DNA from: Culex pipiens pallens
Taxonomy: Eukaryota > Arthropoda > Insecta > Diptera > Culicidae
NCBI RefSeq assembly: GCF_016801865.2
Contig: NC_068938.1
Span: 127,513,823-127,577,822 of the forward strand
Length of the DNA: 64,000 nucleotides
Direction: 5' to 3'
In this document: piece after piece, positions 33,121 to 45,349 of the stretch
Layout of the letters: each line of letters begins with the position of its first letter
Position numbering within the stretch: the first letter of the stretch is position 1
Made by a program: the position numbers and the translations under genes
The notes under the pieces: model-generated
Seen by the model: only the letters and a program-made list of their open reading frames with translations
Database searches by the model: none
What the model was told of the DNA's origin: nothing

Positions 33121-33595
33121 GCCTTAAAACTTGTTAAAACTTGTTAAAATTTGTTAAAATTTGTTAAAATTTGTTAAAATTTGTTAAAATTTGTTAAAAT
33201 TTGTTAAAATTTGTTAAAAATTTGTTAAAATTTGTTAAAATTTGTTAAAATTTGTTAAAATTTGTTAAAATTTGTTAAAATTTGTTAAAATTTGTTAAAA
33301 TTTGTTAAAATTTGTTAAAATTTGTTAAAATTTGTTAAAATTTGTTAAAATTTGTTAAAATTTGTTAAAATTTGTTAAAATTTTTTAAAATTGGTTAAAA
33401 TTTGTTAAAATTTGTTAAAATTTGTTAAAATTTGTTAAAATTTGTTAAAATTTGTTAAAATTTGTTAAAATTTGTTGAAATTTGTTAAAATTTGTTAAAA
33501 TTTGTTAAAATTTGTTAAAATTTGTTAAAATTTGTTAAAATCTGTTAAAATTTGTTAAAATCTGTTCAAATTTGTTAAAATTTGTTTATATTTGT
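33121..33595. repeat. 10-bp minisatellite (ttgttaaaat)n, about 47 copies
   Basis: Near-perfect head-to-tail units with occasional substitutions (ttggttaaaa, ttgttgaaat, tctgttaaaa). The 7-bp A/T core AAAATTT recurs every 10 bp. Confidence 0.97.
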
Positions 33596-34137
33596 TTTTA
33601 TTTGCTCATATTTGTTTAAAATTGTTGAAATTCGTTATTTTTTAAAGATTTGTTTAAAAATTGAAAAAAATGTTAAAATTTGTTAAAATTTTTTATAAAT
33701 TTTAAAAATATGTTAAAATATGTTTAAAAATTGCTAACAAAATTTCAAAAATATGTTAACTAGCGTTAATGTTTGTTAAAACATGTTAAAATTTGTAAAA
33801 AAAAATGTTACAATTTGTTATAATTTGTTGAAATTGGTAAAAAAAATGTTAAAACCTGTTAAAATTTGTTGAAATTTGATAAAATTTGTTAAAATTGTTA
33901 AAGTTTGTTAAAATTTGTTAAAATTTGTTGAAATTTGTTAAAATTTGTTAAAATTTGTTAAAATTTGTTAAAATTTGTTAAAATTTGTTAAAATTTGTTA
34001 AAATTTGTTAAAATTTGTTGAAATTTGTTAAAATTTGTTAAAATTTGTTAAAATTTGTAAAAAATTGTTAAAATCTGTTAAAATTTGTTAAAATTTGATA
34101 AAATCTGTTCAAATTTGTTAAAATTTGTTTATATTTG
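33596..34137. repeat. decayed minisatellite segment, first copy of a ~540-bp duplication
   Basis: Starts tatttgctcatatttgttt; includes aaagatttgtttaaaaattg, aactagcgttaatgtttg and tgttaaaacctgtt; returns to clean ttgttaaaat units at 33900-34080. The same landmarks recur at 36847-37262. ttgtttatatttgt recurs at about 33582 and 34120, a period of about 538 bp. Confidence 0.85.
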
Positions 34138-36847
34138 TTGCCTTCCTCACTGAGGTAAGGCTATAATCCTGCTCAAAAAATGAACTTTTGAAAAACAGCT
34201 CGTAGACCTATATTCATGTATACCTATCGACTCAGAATCGAAAACTGAACAAATGTCTGTGTGTGTGTGTGTATGTGTGTGCGTATTCCCCTTGGTGCTC
34301 AAAATTCTTGCTAAGTTTTCTCGGCACTGGCTGATCCGATTTGAGTCAAATAAGTTGCATTCGATCCGGTTTGGTGCCCCATACTGCACTATTGAATTGT
34401 TTGAAGATTCGATAAGTAGTTCAAAAGTTACGTATAAAAAAGTGACAGAGTTGCGAATCGGATCTCACATAAATGCATGTAAACTATGTCCAGACCCATC
34501 ACCCGACCCATCGTTGGATAGGTTATCAAAATACCTTTCCAATGAGTCCAAAACATTGAAGATCTGGCAACCCTGTCTCAAGTTATGACCACTTAAGTGA
34601 TATTTATGTACTTTTTTGATGCCGGATCTCATTTAAATGTATGTAAACTATGTCCGGATCCATCATTCAACCCATTGTTAGATAGGTAATCAAAAGATCT
34701 TTCCAATGAGTCCAAAACATTGAAGATCTGGCAACCCTGTCTCGAGTTATGACCACTTAAGTGATATTTATGTACTTTTTTGATGCCGGATCTCACTTAA
34801 ATGTATGTAAACTATGTCCGGATCCATTATCCAACCCATCGTTGGATAGGTCATCAAAAGACCTTTCTAATGAGTCCAAAACATTGAAGATCTGGCAACC
34901 CTGTCTCAAGTTATGGCCACTTAAGTGATATTTATGTACTTTTTTGATGCCGGATCTCACTTAAATGTATGTAAACTATGTCCGGATCCATTATTCAACC
35001 CATCATTGAATAGGTCATCAAAAGACCTTTCTAATGAGTCCAAAACATTGAAGATCTGGCAACCCTGTCTCGAGTTATGACCACTTAAGTGATATTTATG
35101 TACTTTTTTGATGCCGGATCTCACTTAAATGTATGTAAACTATGTCCGGATCCATTATCCAACCCATCGTTGGATAGGTCATCAAAAGACCTTTCTAATG
35201 AGTCCAAAACATTGAAGATCTGGCAACCCTGTCTCAAGTTATGGCCACTTAAGTGATATTTATGTACTTTTTTGATGCCGGATCTCACTTAAATGTATGT
35301 AAACTATGTCCGGATCCATTATTCAACCCATCGTTGAATAGGTTATCAAAAGACCTTTCCAATGAGTCCAAAACATTGAAGATCTGGCAACCCTGTCTCA
35401 AGTTATGACCACTTAAGTGATATTTATGTACTTTTTTGATGCCGGATCTCACTTAAATGTATGTACACTATGTCCGGATCCATCATTCAACTCATTGTTA
35501 GATAGGTAATCAAAAGATCTTTCCAATGAGTCCAATACATTGAAGATCTGGCAACCCTGTCTCGAGTTATGACCACTTAAGTGATATTTATGTACTTTTT
35601 TGATGCCGGATCTCACTTAAATGTATGTAAACTATGTCCGGATCCATTATCCAACCCATCGTTGGATAGGTCATCAAAAGACCTTTCTAATGAGTCCAAA
35701 ACATTGAAGATCTGGCAACCCTGTCTCAAGTTATGACCACTTAAGTGATATTTATGTACTTTTTTGATGCCGGATCTCACTTAAATGTATGTACACTATG
35801 TCCGGATCCATCATTCAACTCATTGTTAGATAGGTAATCAAAAGATCTTTCCAATGAGTCCAATACATTGAAGATCTGGCAACCCTGTCTCGAGTTATGA
35901 CCACTTAAGTGATATTTATGTACTTTTTTGATGCCGGATCTCACTTAAATGTATGTAAACTATGTCCGGATCCATTATCCAACCCATCGTTGGATAGGTC
36001 ATCAAAAGACCTTTCTAATGAGTCCAAAACATTGAAGATCTGGCAACCCTGTCTCAAGTTATGGCCACTTAAGTGATATTTATGTACTTTTTTGATGCCG
36101 GATCTCACTTAAATGTATGTAAACTATGTCCGGATCCATTATTCAACCCATTGTTAGATAGGTTATCAAAAAATCTTTCCAATGAGTCCAAAACATTGAA
36201 GATCTGGCAACCCTGTCTCGAGTTATGACCACTTAAGTGATATTTATGTACTTTTTTGATGCCGGATCTCACTTAAATGTATGTAAACGATGTCCGGATC
36301 CATCATCCAACCCATCGTTGGATAAGTCATCAAAAGACCTTTCCAATGAGTCCAAAACATTGAAGATCTGACAACGCTCAGTCTCAAGTTATGACCGCTT
36401 AAGTGACATTTGTGTATTTCTTTATTGAGATACAAGCCTTACCTGACAAACTTCGTTTTGCCTTTTTTCGTTTGTTGACGTTTTTGACTTTTTTGCTTAT
36501 TCAGCCTCCTGTGATCAAAACTTGATTTTAACCTTTCCCATACAATCTGCAAATATTCCGGAATTGGTTCCAGAGTGGTCAAATTTGTAACTTTTTGGCG
36601 TAAGAACCTTCCTTGGACTCACGAACTTACCATACGAACCCAACGCAACAACAATCAACTCGATCGGACGTTCCGTGTTGAATTGATTCGCGTTCGAACA
36701 AAACCGTCGAATTTTTGTATATATAATATGTATAGAAGATAGATAGAATTTGTATCCAAACCCATCATATCACTCTTTGATATCACCAAATGTTGGTAAA
36801 AAGTGAGGAAGGCAACAACCACATAGGTGGATTAAGTTAGTTTTTTT
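34138..36847 (-). repeat. family A dispersed element, copy 3, expanded by an internal satellite
   Basis: Left end ttgccttcctcactgaggtaaggc; right end gaggaaggcaacaaccacataggtggattaagtta. Includes the (GT)n tract (34257-34281) and the core ctcggcactggctgatccg. Then twelve tandem 164-bp units replace the one or two seen in other copies. The element lies precisely inside the second copy of the minisatellite duplication. Confidence 0.9.
34457..36425. repeat. 164-bp tandem satellite, 12 units
   Basis: The word gatctg recurs at 34561, 34725, 34889, 35053, 35217, 35381, 35545, 35709, 35873, 36037, 36201 and 36365: twelve units, every step exactly 164 bp. Two variant types largely alternate. One has ccattatccaacccatcgttgg with ctaatgagtcc. 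The other has attcaac..cattgttagatagg with agatctttcc and ctcgagttatg. Units 7 and 9 share private changes (tacactatg, ccaatacattg). Confidence 0.97.
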
Positions 36848-37262
36848 ATTTGCTCATATTTGTTTAAATTTGCTGAAATTTGTTAAAAAATTTTTTTTAA
36901 AGATTTGTTTAAAAATTGAAAAAAATGTTAAATTTGTTATAAATTTTAAAAATATGTTAAAATATGTTTAAAAATTGCTAGCAAAATTTCAAAAATATGG
37001 TAACTAGCGTTAATGTTTGTTAAAACATGTTAAAATTTGTAAAAAATATGTTACAATTTGCTATAATTTGTTGAAATTGGTAAAAAAAAATGTTAAAACC
37101 TGTTAAAAATTTGTTGAAATTTGATAAAATTTGTTAAAATTGTTAAAGTTTGTTAAAATTTGTTGAAATTTGACAAAATTTGTTGAAATTGTTAAAATTT
37201 GTTAAAATTTGTTGAAATTTGTTAAAATTTGTTAAATTTTTTTTAAAGTTTGTTAAAGTTTG
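36848..37262. repeat. second copy of the ~540-bp minisatellite duplication (right part)
   Basis: Resumes tatttgctcatatttgttt after the family A insertion and follows 33596-34015 landmark by landmark (aaagatttg, ctagcaaaatttc, aactagcgttaatg, tgttaaaacctg). Differences are small indels in A and T runs plus point changes. Confidence 0.88.
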
Positions 37263-38371
37263 TTTGATGTTTAAATTATTATTTTTTTGTTGTTATGTAA
37301 TAATTTTCCGAAATATGTCTTGTATGAAATCATAACCATTCAAAATCTAAATTATCATGGCTGATTTGGATTAGAAATTGGTATTTTTTACAAGAACAGG
37401 CCATTAAAGGTTGCGATTGATGATTTGACCCATGAAAGTACTATTAAATATGCAAAGTGTAGGACCTGTCATCATTACTTTTGTTTGACTTTTGTCGTTA
37501 GAGAATGTGTCAGTTATAGTCAAATCAACCGTTGAATTTTTGATTGATGAAATTTTAAAGAGATTAACGTATGTTTGTCTGTGGTATTTTGTAGCTTCTA
37601 GAAAGAAATTGATTGATTATTCATGAAAATATTGTTTAAGTAAAACGTTACATTTAACATTTTTAATTGTGTCATTGAAATCAAAACAAATCAATGTCAA
37701 TTTAACATCAAAAACAATTTAAAAAAAACACCCTGATTTTCCATCTTTTGCATTCTCCTCTTCCAACCCTTTTCAACTCCCCGGGTAGCAATTGTGGCCA
37801 CCTCCCGGGGTTGGGGTTGGTTTTGCTGGCTGGCTGGCTGGATACTGTTTAAATAAGTGCCGACGTTTTGGGGCTGGCATTTGCTGTTTGCCAAGCCATG
37901 AAGCGGTGCTAGCATAAAGCGTTTGTATAAACAATAGACCGAGTCTCGGCTGCTGCTGCTGGTGCAAACGCTTAACAAGCTTTGTGCCACACTAAATGAG
38001 ACATCATCGTTTCTGTCTGTCCCCCAAGTGTGTGTGCGTCAGTGCAGAATTCCTTCGCTGGGATGAGTGATGACAACCGCCAAACATCGGCGAACCACCA
38101 ACCAGATGATGCCACACCACGCTGAACCAATGTCCTTATTCATCCGGAACGCTCGTGAATGGGCGCACTTTTTTGAATCTCGCCTTTAAACACACCATTC
38201 TGAAAAGCAATTCTGAGATTCACATTCACTCACATCATCCACGAACGAGAGATCATCAGCACACCCACCAAAGTCGCGCCGAGTTGAGTTGAGCTGTCGT
38301 CGCTGGGCAAAAAAAGAGTTCCCTTCTTTTTTTCCCGCCAAGTCATTGTTCTTTCCAGACTAACCCAGCTA
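37263..38371. other. intergenic, no gene recognised
   Basis: AT-rich to 37730, then GC-richer. The minus-strand frames at 37697-37990 overlap each other and lack domain signals. Confidence 0.45.
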
Positions 38372-38373
38372 TA

Positions 38374-39740
38374 GGGTAGAGGACCCAGTTTTCGCCCTGC
38401 TCCAGTTTTCGCCCACCTACTGGATTAAATCTATATTTAGCAAACTCATACCGTTTTTTGTTTGAATTTATTATGCAGGTTTACATATTCATTCATTTCT
38501 AGTACTTATTGAAACTTTCCTAATGAATTTCTATTGTTTATTAAGTTTTTATAAGCTTTTCAAAAAAAGCCTTACTGCAGCCGCCATATTGTTGTCAATT
38601 TAGACTACAGCGGGTAATAATGTTAATGAGGGAAAACAACTCATTTTGTCCGAAAATAATGTGAATGAATAATTCATTAGTTCACTGCATGTCTGAATTT
38701 CATGAAAATCTAGTGATTTACCTGTTTTAAACGTTTACCAATGGTTATTTCAATAAAATAAAGTGGGCGATTTCTGGGGTCATGAAAAAACATTCGATCC
38801 AATTTTCGACCAGGGCGAAATCTAGTATTGTGTTTTAAGATTTTATCTAGAACCAGTTTTCGTTTACCATAAAAACTTTCCTAATCACAGCGAAATGTGC
38901 TTGAAAATATATTTGGAACATTCTAGATTATTGTTAAAGGTTAAATAATCATTTTAATTACTTTCATTCATAAGGGGTTTTGGTTCAAATGTTGTAAAAG
39001 TTTACTGGTACATATGAGAACAAATTAAGCAGAGGATGCAGAAGTAGTTACACATGTGCTTTGATATTTTTATTAAGAGGTACTCGATGTTTTATATTGA
39101 GTCAATTCGAGAGCAAATGACCCATAAGGTTAAAGCTCCCCTAACAAAATCAACAACAACATGGAGCTAATTGTAACTGTTTGCCCTTATCTTGGGTGAA
39201 CAGAGACACATGAGTTCTATCACAAATTTTGATTCAGTCATATTTTTTTAGTGAGGGTGAGAACATGTTTTGGTTTTAGTCATATTAGACAGAGAATCTC
39301 AAAATAAGTAGGATATCTGAAAAAAAAACTCCTAGGATTTTTTGAACTTCAATTTATAATATGTACGACAAAATGTGTGCACATCAATGAAATTTAGCTT
39401 CGGGAACATATTGTGTAACAATAGGAGACCATATTTGATTAGCTTTGTGTCATAATTTAATTTGATTTCATGATTTTTGTCGTGGGCGAAAACTGGTTCC
39501 AAGGGTGGGCGAAAATTGGATTGAGGGGGGCGAAAATAGGCTCTTCAGAGCACTTTATGAAAACGCAAAATTTTATCAAAAATGAATAGGTAAATGATGA
39601 AAACCTTGTGGAAACTTAAAATCAAATAGTTTATCAACGTTCTACAACAAATAGAACCAAAAACCATAAATTGTCATCAAATTCTCATCAAATTTCCTAG
39701 ATTGCCACTATAAAGTGGGCGATTTCTGGGTCCTCTACCC
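38374..39740. mobile_element. 1.37-kb element with GGGTAGAGGACCCAG inverted ends
   Basis: GGGTAGAGGACCCAG at 38374-38388 is mirrored by CTGGGTCCTCTACCC at 39726-39740, and both are flanked by TA (38372-38373, 39741-39742). The word ttttcgccc and its complement gggcgaaaa recur near both ends and inside, and aaagtgggcgatttctgg occurs at about 38760 and 39712. No transposase frame. Probably a TA-inserting non-autonomous element. Confidence 0.83.
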
Positions 39741-39742
39741 TA

Positions 39743-41000
39743 GCTGCTGCTGCTGTTGTAAACTTGGCCGAAAAGAATCAAAGTCCATGTCTGGAACGAC
39801 CGGCTGACTGACGGATTCGAGCTGTCATCGTCATCGTCGTTGACGGGGAATCGCGGTAAAGGAGCAGGAAGTTGCCCGAATGGGTTGGGTGTTGGTTGTG
39901 GTTGTCCATTGTGAAACGCTTAAAAATGTGGCGAAGTCAATCAGTTTTTTAAAGTTTCATAATGCACAGCCAAACAAGATTTTTGTAGTGGAATGTAAGC
40001 ATCTGTTTCTTGTGAAATTTCCCCCGCAGTATTCGAGCGATTCTAGACAAGCTCTCATTTTTTTTCAAGCATTACTTAAACAAATTTTTGTTTAGATTTT
40101 CTCAAAAATATCATATTCCCTTTTTATCTTAACATACGCCCGAAACATTTTTTTTATTATTTCGAAATTTATTGTTCGAATTCAGAAATAATTTTAAAAT
40201 ACTAAAAATCAAGGTTCATGTATAACACTAAGTTAATTGATATTTCTTGGACAGTGCATTTGGCATTTAATCATAGATCTAAGGTTTTATTCTCAAAATT
40301 TTTTTGCCCTAAAAGAGCACTCAGCTAGCAAAATCTTAACGTAGAAATATGTACCCTCCCTGCAAAGGCTTTTAATTGATCCCAGTTGAAAGGTTCTCCA
40401 AATCTCTGAATTGCAAGTGTAACATCCCGTAACAGAACGGCTAAATTCTAATAAAAACACAAATTGAATGATATTTGGCATTTAAACTTCAAATATTAGA
40501 AATTTCAGAAGTTTTTTTAAAGGTTCTATAAACTATGAAATTTCTTATATTGTAGGAGTTAAAAAAACTCTAGATTTCAAATAAAAAAAATATGTTCAAA
40601 ACTTCCCAAAACCCATAAGAATCTTTATTTTGTTGAATATGAATACAACCCTTCTAACTAAAATGAACTTTATTAAAATGAACAAAAAAAAGGTGCTAAT
40701 ATTTAAGTAAATTTCCCGTACATTTATTCAAATAAAAGAATTCACTAAACTTTAACATTAAGAAAAGATCAAATTTTATTAACAAACATCCAACATTTTG
40801 CTGCATGCATATTATTTCCAAGTTTAAATTTTAATTTTTTATTATGGATTTTTTATGTGTGTAATATGTTTATCAAAAAGATCTTATAATTTTACGAAAG
40901 TTGAGCGAATTTATAGTAAATTTCTCAAATTCCAGAAAAATTAAAACCTTTTTTTGCAAAATAAAAACATCAAAAAGAATTGATTTGAAAACGGTGCACG
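39743..41000. other. intergenic, no gene recognised
   Basis: AT-rich after 39900. Frames at 39880-40095 and 40293-40481 have no recognisable features. Confidence 0.45.
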
Positions 41001-41034
41001 TTATAAAAATAGTAGTTTATGCAACAAGTTGCTA

Positions 41035-41335
41035 AAAGAGGAGCACGAGTTGTACATTTATCCAACGAGGTTCACCGAGTTGGATAAATACGAAGAGTGT
41101 TGAAAAAATCAAATTTTGCAACGAGTTCCAACATTTTTTGGAATTCCGAAAAACACCCTTTGAGTAGAATTATAAGTCAAATGTTCATGATTTTGTCAAT
41201 TGACCGTTTAAATCAAAAAATAAAGTATTACAAAAAATGTAAAGTATTACTTTTCGAAACAAGTGCTGAAAAGTTCAACTTTTCAGCACCCATTTCAGTG
41301 CTGAAAAGTAGAACTTTTCAGCATTTAGTTTGAAA
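41035..41335. repeat. hairpin-rich element
   Basis: A stem-loop at about 41055-41090 (TTTATCCAAC..GTTGGATAAA) is followed by two near-identical perfect hairpins: 41263-41289 (13-bp arms, GTGCTGAAAAGTT) and 41299-41323 (11-bp arms, TGCTGAAAAGT). Likely a MITE relic. Confidence 0.7.
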
Positions 41336-42180
41336 AGCCATTCGATTTAGTTATTTTTGTAACAGAAAAGTAGGCTTTTTCATCGTTCAAGAATGACAGA
41401 AAAAGTAAGTAATTTCACGACGGAATTGCAAAAAAAATCTGTTCAGTATCGCTTTTTAATGGCCAGTTGTCAAATTTGTATGAACACTTGTCTGGACAAA
41501 AAAATATCCAAAAAGGCTCCTGCAAAATATAATGCAGCAGAGTAAAAAATTGGATTATTTATGGAAAAATCACAAAGACTTAAAAAATTAAATATGTTTA
41601 TAAGCTGCCTGATAGATCATTTTACATAATTTGTAATGCTTTTACCTCCCAATTTTCATGCAAAATTTACTCTGAAGCGGGAAGTTTTTTTTGAAGAGCG
41701 TCAATATTTCATTTCTGATTGAATCAAACTGTAGAAATCTGATTTTAGTTCATTTTGCAATGTTTATTTTTCTATTGCACAATGAATTGAATATTTTTCT
41801 GTTTTCTTTTAAAGTCACATTTAGATAACGAATGAGAAAATACAAAAAAAAAAACAGTGTAAAATATGACCTTAGATATTCTGCAACTTTTATGCAAAAC
41901 CATTATGGAAAAGTACCGAGAACAGGGGTGATATTAATAGGATTTCAATTTATTTTTCAAATATCATTTTGAACGGAATGATTAGAAATTGATTTTTTTT
42001 CATAAAAAAATATCACATTTTGTTGTTATCAAAACCAGTGTAAAACAATATTCAAAAAAAATCCAAATTTGCTTTAAAACTTATTTAAATAAAAATGTCT
42101 CTAAATGTAAAAATATTTTTTCAAAGTGTTTCTTTTGTAACTTTAAAACTTGTTTAAACTGCTCTAAGTGCAACATTGTT
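41336..42180. other. AT-rich intergenic DNA
   Basis: Nothing recognised. The 109-aa Lys/Phe-rich plus frame at 41989-42318 is low complexity and crosses into repeat sequence. Confidence 0.45.
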
Positions 42181-42289
42181 CAAAGAAGAGAGTACCTACC
42201 AAAAACAAGGGTGACATTGGGTCTGGGGCAGAAGATTCGGTCACACAAATTCCTGTATTTTTGTGAGACTACATATCACCCCACACCCA

Positions 42290-42730
42290 AAACTGGCAGC
42301 GCTAGTCCGAGAGAATGATGGTCTCGAGTCGAGAGAATAGTGGTACCATTCACGGACGCAGAGAACATAGCCCGAGATGGGCGATAGAACTATTCTCTCG
42401 AGGTTCATTTGCAAAAAAAGTTCATCCGTCAAACAAAAAACCAAAAGTGTCGGCAACGGGAATCGAACCAGAGATCTTTGATAAACCAATCCAATGACTT
42501 AGCTGCCTCGGCCACCACAGCTTGGTGACCAAGGAGGAGTCAGAAGTCGATGTATGACACTTGTTGGAGATTTATTGATTCAACTAACGAATGAATCCAT
42601 TTGTTATGATGGTGTGAGTTGGTACCATTATTCTATCGATTTTGGCACTGAGCCCTCAATAAATTTTGAGAGAACGATTATCTCGACTCTGAATTTTGGG
42701 TGCATGATTACTCCTGATGAAGTTATTTTA
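42290..42730. repeat. tRNA-containing dispersed repeat (SINE-like)
   Basis: Includes the palindromic words ctcgagtcgagagaatag (42323) and ctattctctcgagg (about 42389), the tRNA-like block 42447-42527, and a looser echo at 42630-42690 (ttattctatcg, gagagaacgattatctcgactc). Confidence 0.5.
42447..42527 (-). repeat. tRNA-like block with intact pol III boxes
   Basis: On minus, tggtggccgaggcagc gives an A box and ggttcgattcccg is a perfect B box. GTGGTGG pairs with CCGACAC at five of seven positions plus one wobble. The anticodon arm is irregular (ttgg..tcaa, 9-nt loop). I read it as a tRNA-derived SINE head, since nearby repeats continue on both sides. A Leu/Ser-type tRNA pseudogene is the alternative. 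Confidence 0.55.
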
Positions 42731-43161
42731 ATTATACTCTTTATATATGTATCCCTAATTGTAGTTAACCAACTTTGAAAACTTAAAAATTTGTTCAAAA
42801 CTATGAACACTTCTCAACCAAGGTCAGTATGGTTCCATAACATTCTGTTTGTATATAATTCGTATTTTCCATTTTACAAAAATATTTAACCAGTAAAAGT
42901 CAATTCTTTCTAACATTTTCTAGTGAAAAAAGTATTTGACATAAAATCAAATTTAATTCATGTTATTAGTTTAATGTAACTTGTCGTACGTGCATTTTGG
43001 GCCAAATTGAGTTAAGAACGCCATTTTGTGCAGCTCACAATGCCTCATCTTTTGACCTTCACAGATCCCCAAAATTCGATTTCAATCGTGAGATATTCAA
43101 CAAATTACGAAAAAACTCCGAGCATTTTTGTCACTTTACATATGAAAGTAGTTTCAATCAT
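42731..43161. other. spacer
   Basis: AT-rich then mixed. Nothing recognised. Confidence 0.45.
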
Positions 43162-43461
43162 GTCGTGCTATCTTGTCACTCCTTGAAAATTGAAGTGCGA
43201 CAACTGGTCAAAGGGATTTCAGGTCAGAACGCGTTTGACGCGCGTACAAGTTAGACTACCGTAAACATTTTTAATTATAACTCGGGACTCTAGCAACCCA
43301 CTTTAACCAAACTTCGGGACAATGCACAGAATGGTCAGCCAAACAAAACGTGTTTGTTATTGTTTACATTGCGTGCTTTCGTTTCTGTTTATTCAAGGTC
43401 AAACATTAAAATGCGTTTTTCTCGGAACGTCAAAATGGCGGGTGCGAAAAGATAGCACGAC
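43162..43461. mobile_element. 300-bp MITE with 13-bp perfect inverted ends
   Basis: GTCGTGCTATCTT at 43162-43174 is exactly complemented by AAGATAGCACGAC at 43449-43461. No target duplication is evident and there is no coding capacity. Internal GC is higher than in the flanks. Confidence 0.75.
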
Positions 43462-44719
43462 GACGTCGATTTGAAAAGGGAGGAGGATGTTGTGGTACTG
43501 CCCTTAAATTGTGGTTACTCATCAACCAAGTAATAAGACACAGATGAATTTCACCATCATAGTTTGCAGCAAGTGCATCCTGGCATAGGAACATTATTAT
43601 GATTGCTTCTCTTTTCCAACACTGACTGTCTGCCGCTTCGCTCGTTATGAGTGCAATAAATTTACTACAAAACGGGAGCAGGGATGGTATTTTGCGTCAA
43701 CTGTATGTTGAAATTTTAAAATCAATTTTTTAGTTCCATCGTTTTGTTGAATTGACAAAAAAAAAATACCTTGAATCTCATCATTTATAAAATTTTACAT
43801 AATTAATTTTTCAACTCTTCATCAACTCAACTGAAAGTAAAGTCGCGAAGCTAAGTACAGCTTTTCCCACCACACTTTTCCGACTTTTCACGCTTCTCCA
43901 CCAAGTTGCTTCAACTCACAGCTTTGCCTATTTTTTATCCCGATCCTAGCAAGGGGCTAGCTGATGTTAATTTATGTAGTCTTTTTACTTAGCCACGTTT
44001 CGCTCATAATATATCTCCTCCTGTAGCGAGCTGATGTTTCAAATATTCTTCTTTTCCCTCACTCTTTTTTTTCCTGCTCTCATCTTCCTAGAAGACGCGG
44101 ATTAATAGTGCTACATAACGAGCTCTGCATCGCGCCCACGAAGTAAAGTGCATTCAATATTTATTCATCTCGCCAAAATCATCATCATCTGGCTAGGATG
44201 GCAACACTGACTGCCCAGCTGGCTGGGCCGGACATTTTTCCTTCGTTTTTCTGTTTCACGACCGATGATTAATATTTCATCTGGGTCATCAATTTAGCGC
44301 AAACAAGCTTTGGCTCTAGCTCTAGGGGAAGTTGAGCCATGACCTGGCCCTCGAAAGTGCATGAAAATCCCATAAAAAGCTTTTCGGCTCTTCTCAGCCC
44401 GTAATAGACAGCTATGCAACAGCCCATGGTTGATGTGAAAGTTGAAATATATTTTTCAACTTTTTCCACATTAACGGGAAAAGTTGGAAGCAAAGATAAA
44501 CAGAGATGAGAATTTTTTGAATATAAATATGATACCAGAATTAAAAATTTAAAATATAAACAGTATCTTACTGTTGAAGTTTGGAAAATAAACCTTAAAA
44601 TTACCACCTTAAGATGAAATCAAAATTAAAAAATAGTGCCATCTGGTGACTGACGATTGAAACACAAATATTACAAATTTGAGGATTTGTAGCGATTCAT
44701 ACAGATATTTTTTTGAAAA
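43462..44719. other. intergenic, no gene recognised
   Basis: Mixed composition. The 112-aa minus frame at 44269-44607 shows no domain or splice support. Confidence 0.45.
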
Positions 44720-45349
44720 ATGCGATGAGGTGGAAGGAAAAATGCTACGTAACTTAAAGATGGGATATAGAATTTTTGTAATTGCTGCTCTACAACTTTG
44801 TAGAACATTGTTACACTCTAAAAATTAACCCTGCAAAGTTAAAAAAACACGAAATTTTAAAATGAAAAATTTTGTTCTAAATGAAAAAAATACCCTTCTG
44901 AGTCAATGTAGATTTGAAAAGAACTTTAAATTACCCTTAAAATGTCCTGTTCCAAAAAATTTTACAGGCGAGTAACGGAAAATGGCATAGTTTTTAAAAC
45001 GTTTTGTTTATTTTTCAGTGAAAAATACGTTTTTTCGGAATTCTGAGCACGCTATCAAATTGGGCGTCCAATTTTACATAAAAGTCCCTTTGACACCAAA
45101 TTTCTATCTCATCACCGTTTCCGGCTGCAAATTATTGAAAAACACCTCTTTTTCGCATGTTCAATAATGAAAGGGGTCGTACCTACCCTCCGTCACGATA
45201 TACCAAAAATGAAAGGGGTCGTACCTCCCCTCCGTCACGATATACCAAAAAATGGACCTCGGATTCATGATCAGGGACAAAAGTTACCCATTAGGACAAA
45301 GCTTCCAATCGAAGAGAGGTCGGGGCAACTTTTCCCGATTTCGTGTGAG
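44720..45349. repeat. family B repeat, copy 3 (left part, split by a retrotransposon)
   Basis: Same orientation as copy 1. Contains a short internal tandem duplication: gaaaggggtcgtacct..cctccgtcacgatatacc at 45168 and 45209. The expected continuation gagttggcggagaattgccc (known from copy 2) is found 4.7 kb away at 50070 as gagttggtagagaattatac. So the retrotransposon landed inside this copy. Confidence 0.87.

Noticed and set aside
34457..36425. CRISPR-like array
   Set aside because: Units are 164 bp with no alternating short repeat and unique spacer. This is a satellite in a eukaryotic genome.
42447..42527. Functional tRNA gene
   Set aside because: Pol III boxes are good, but the anticodon arm and acceptor stem have mismatches, and the block is embedded in repeated sequence.
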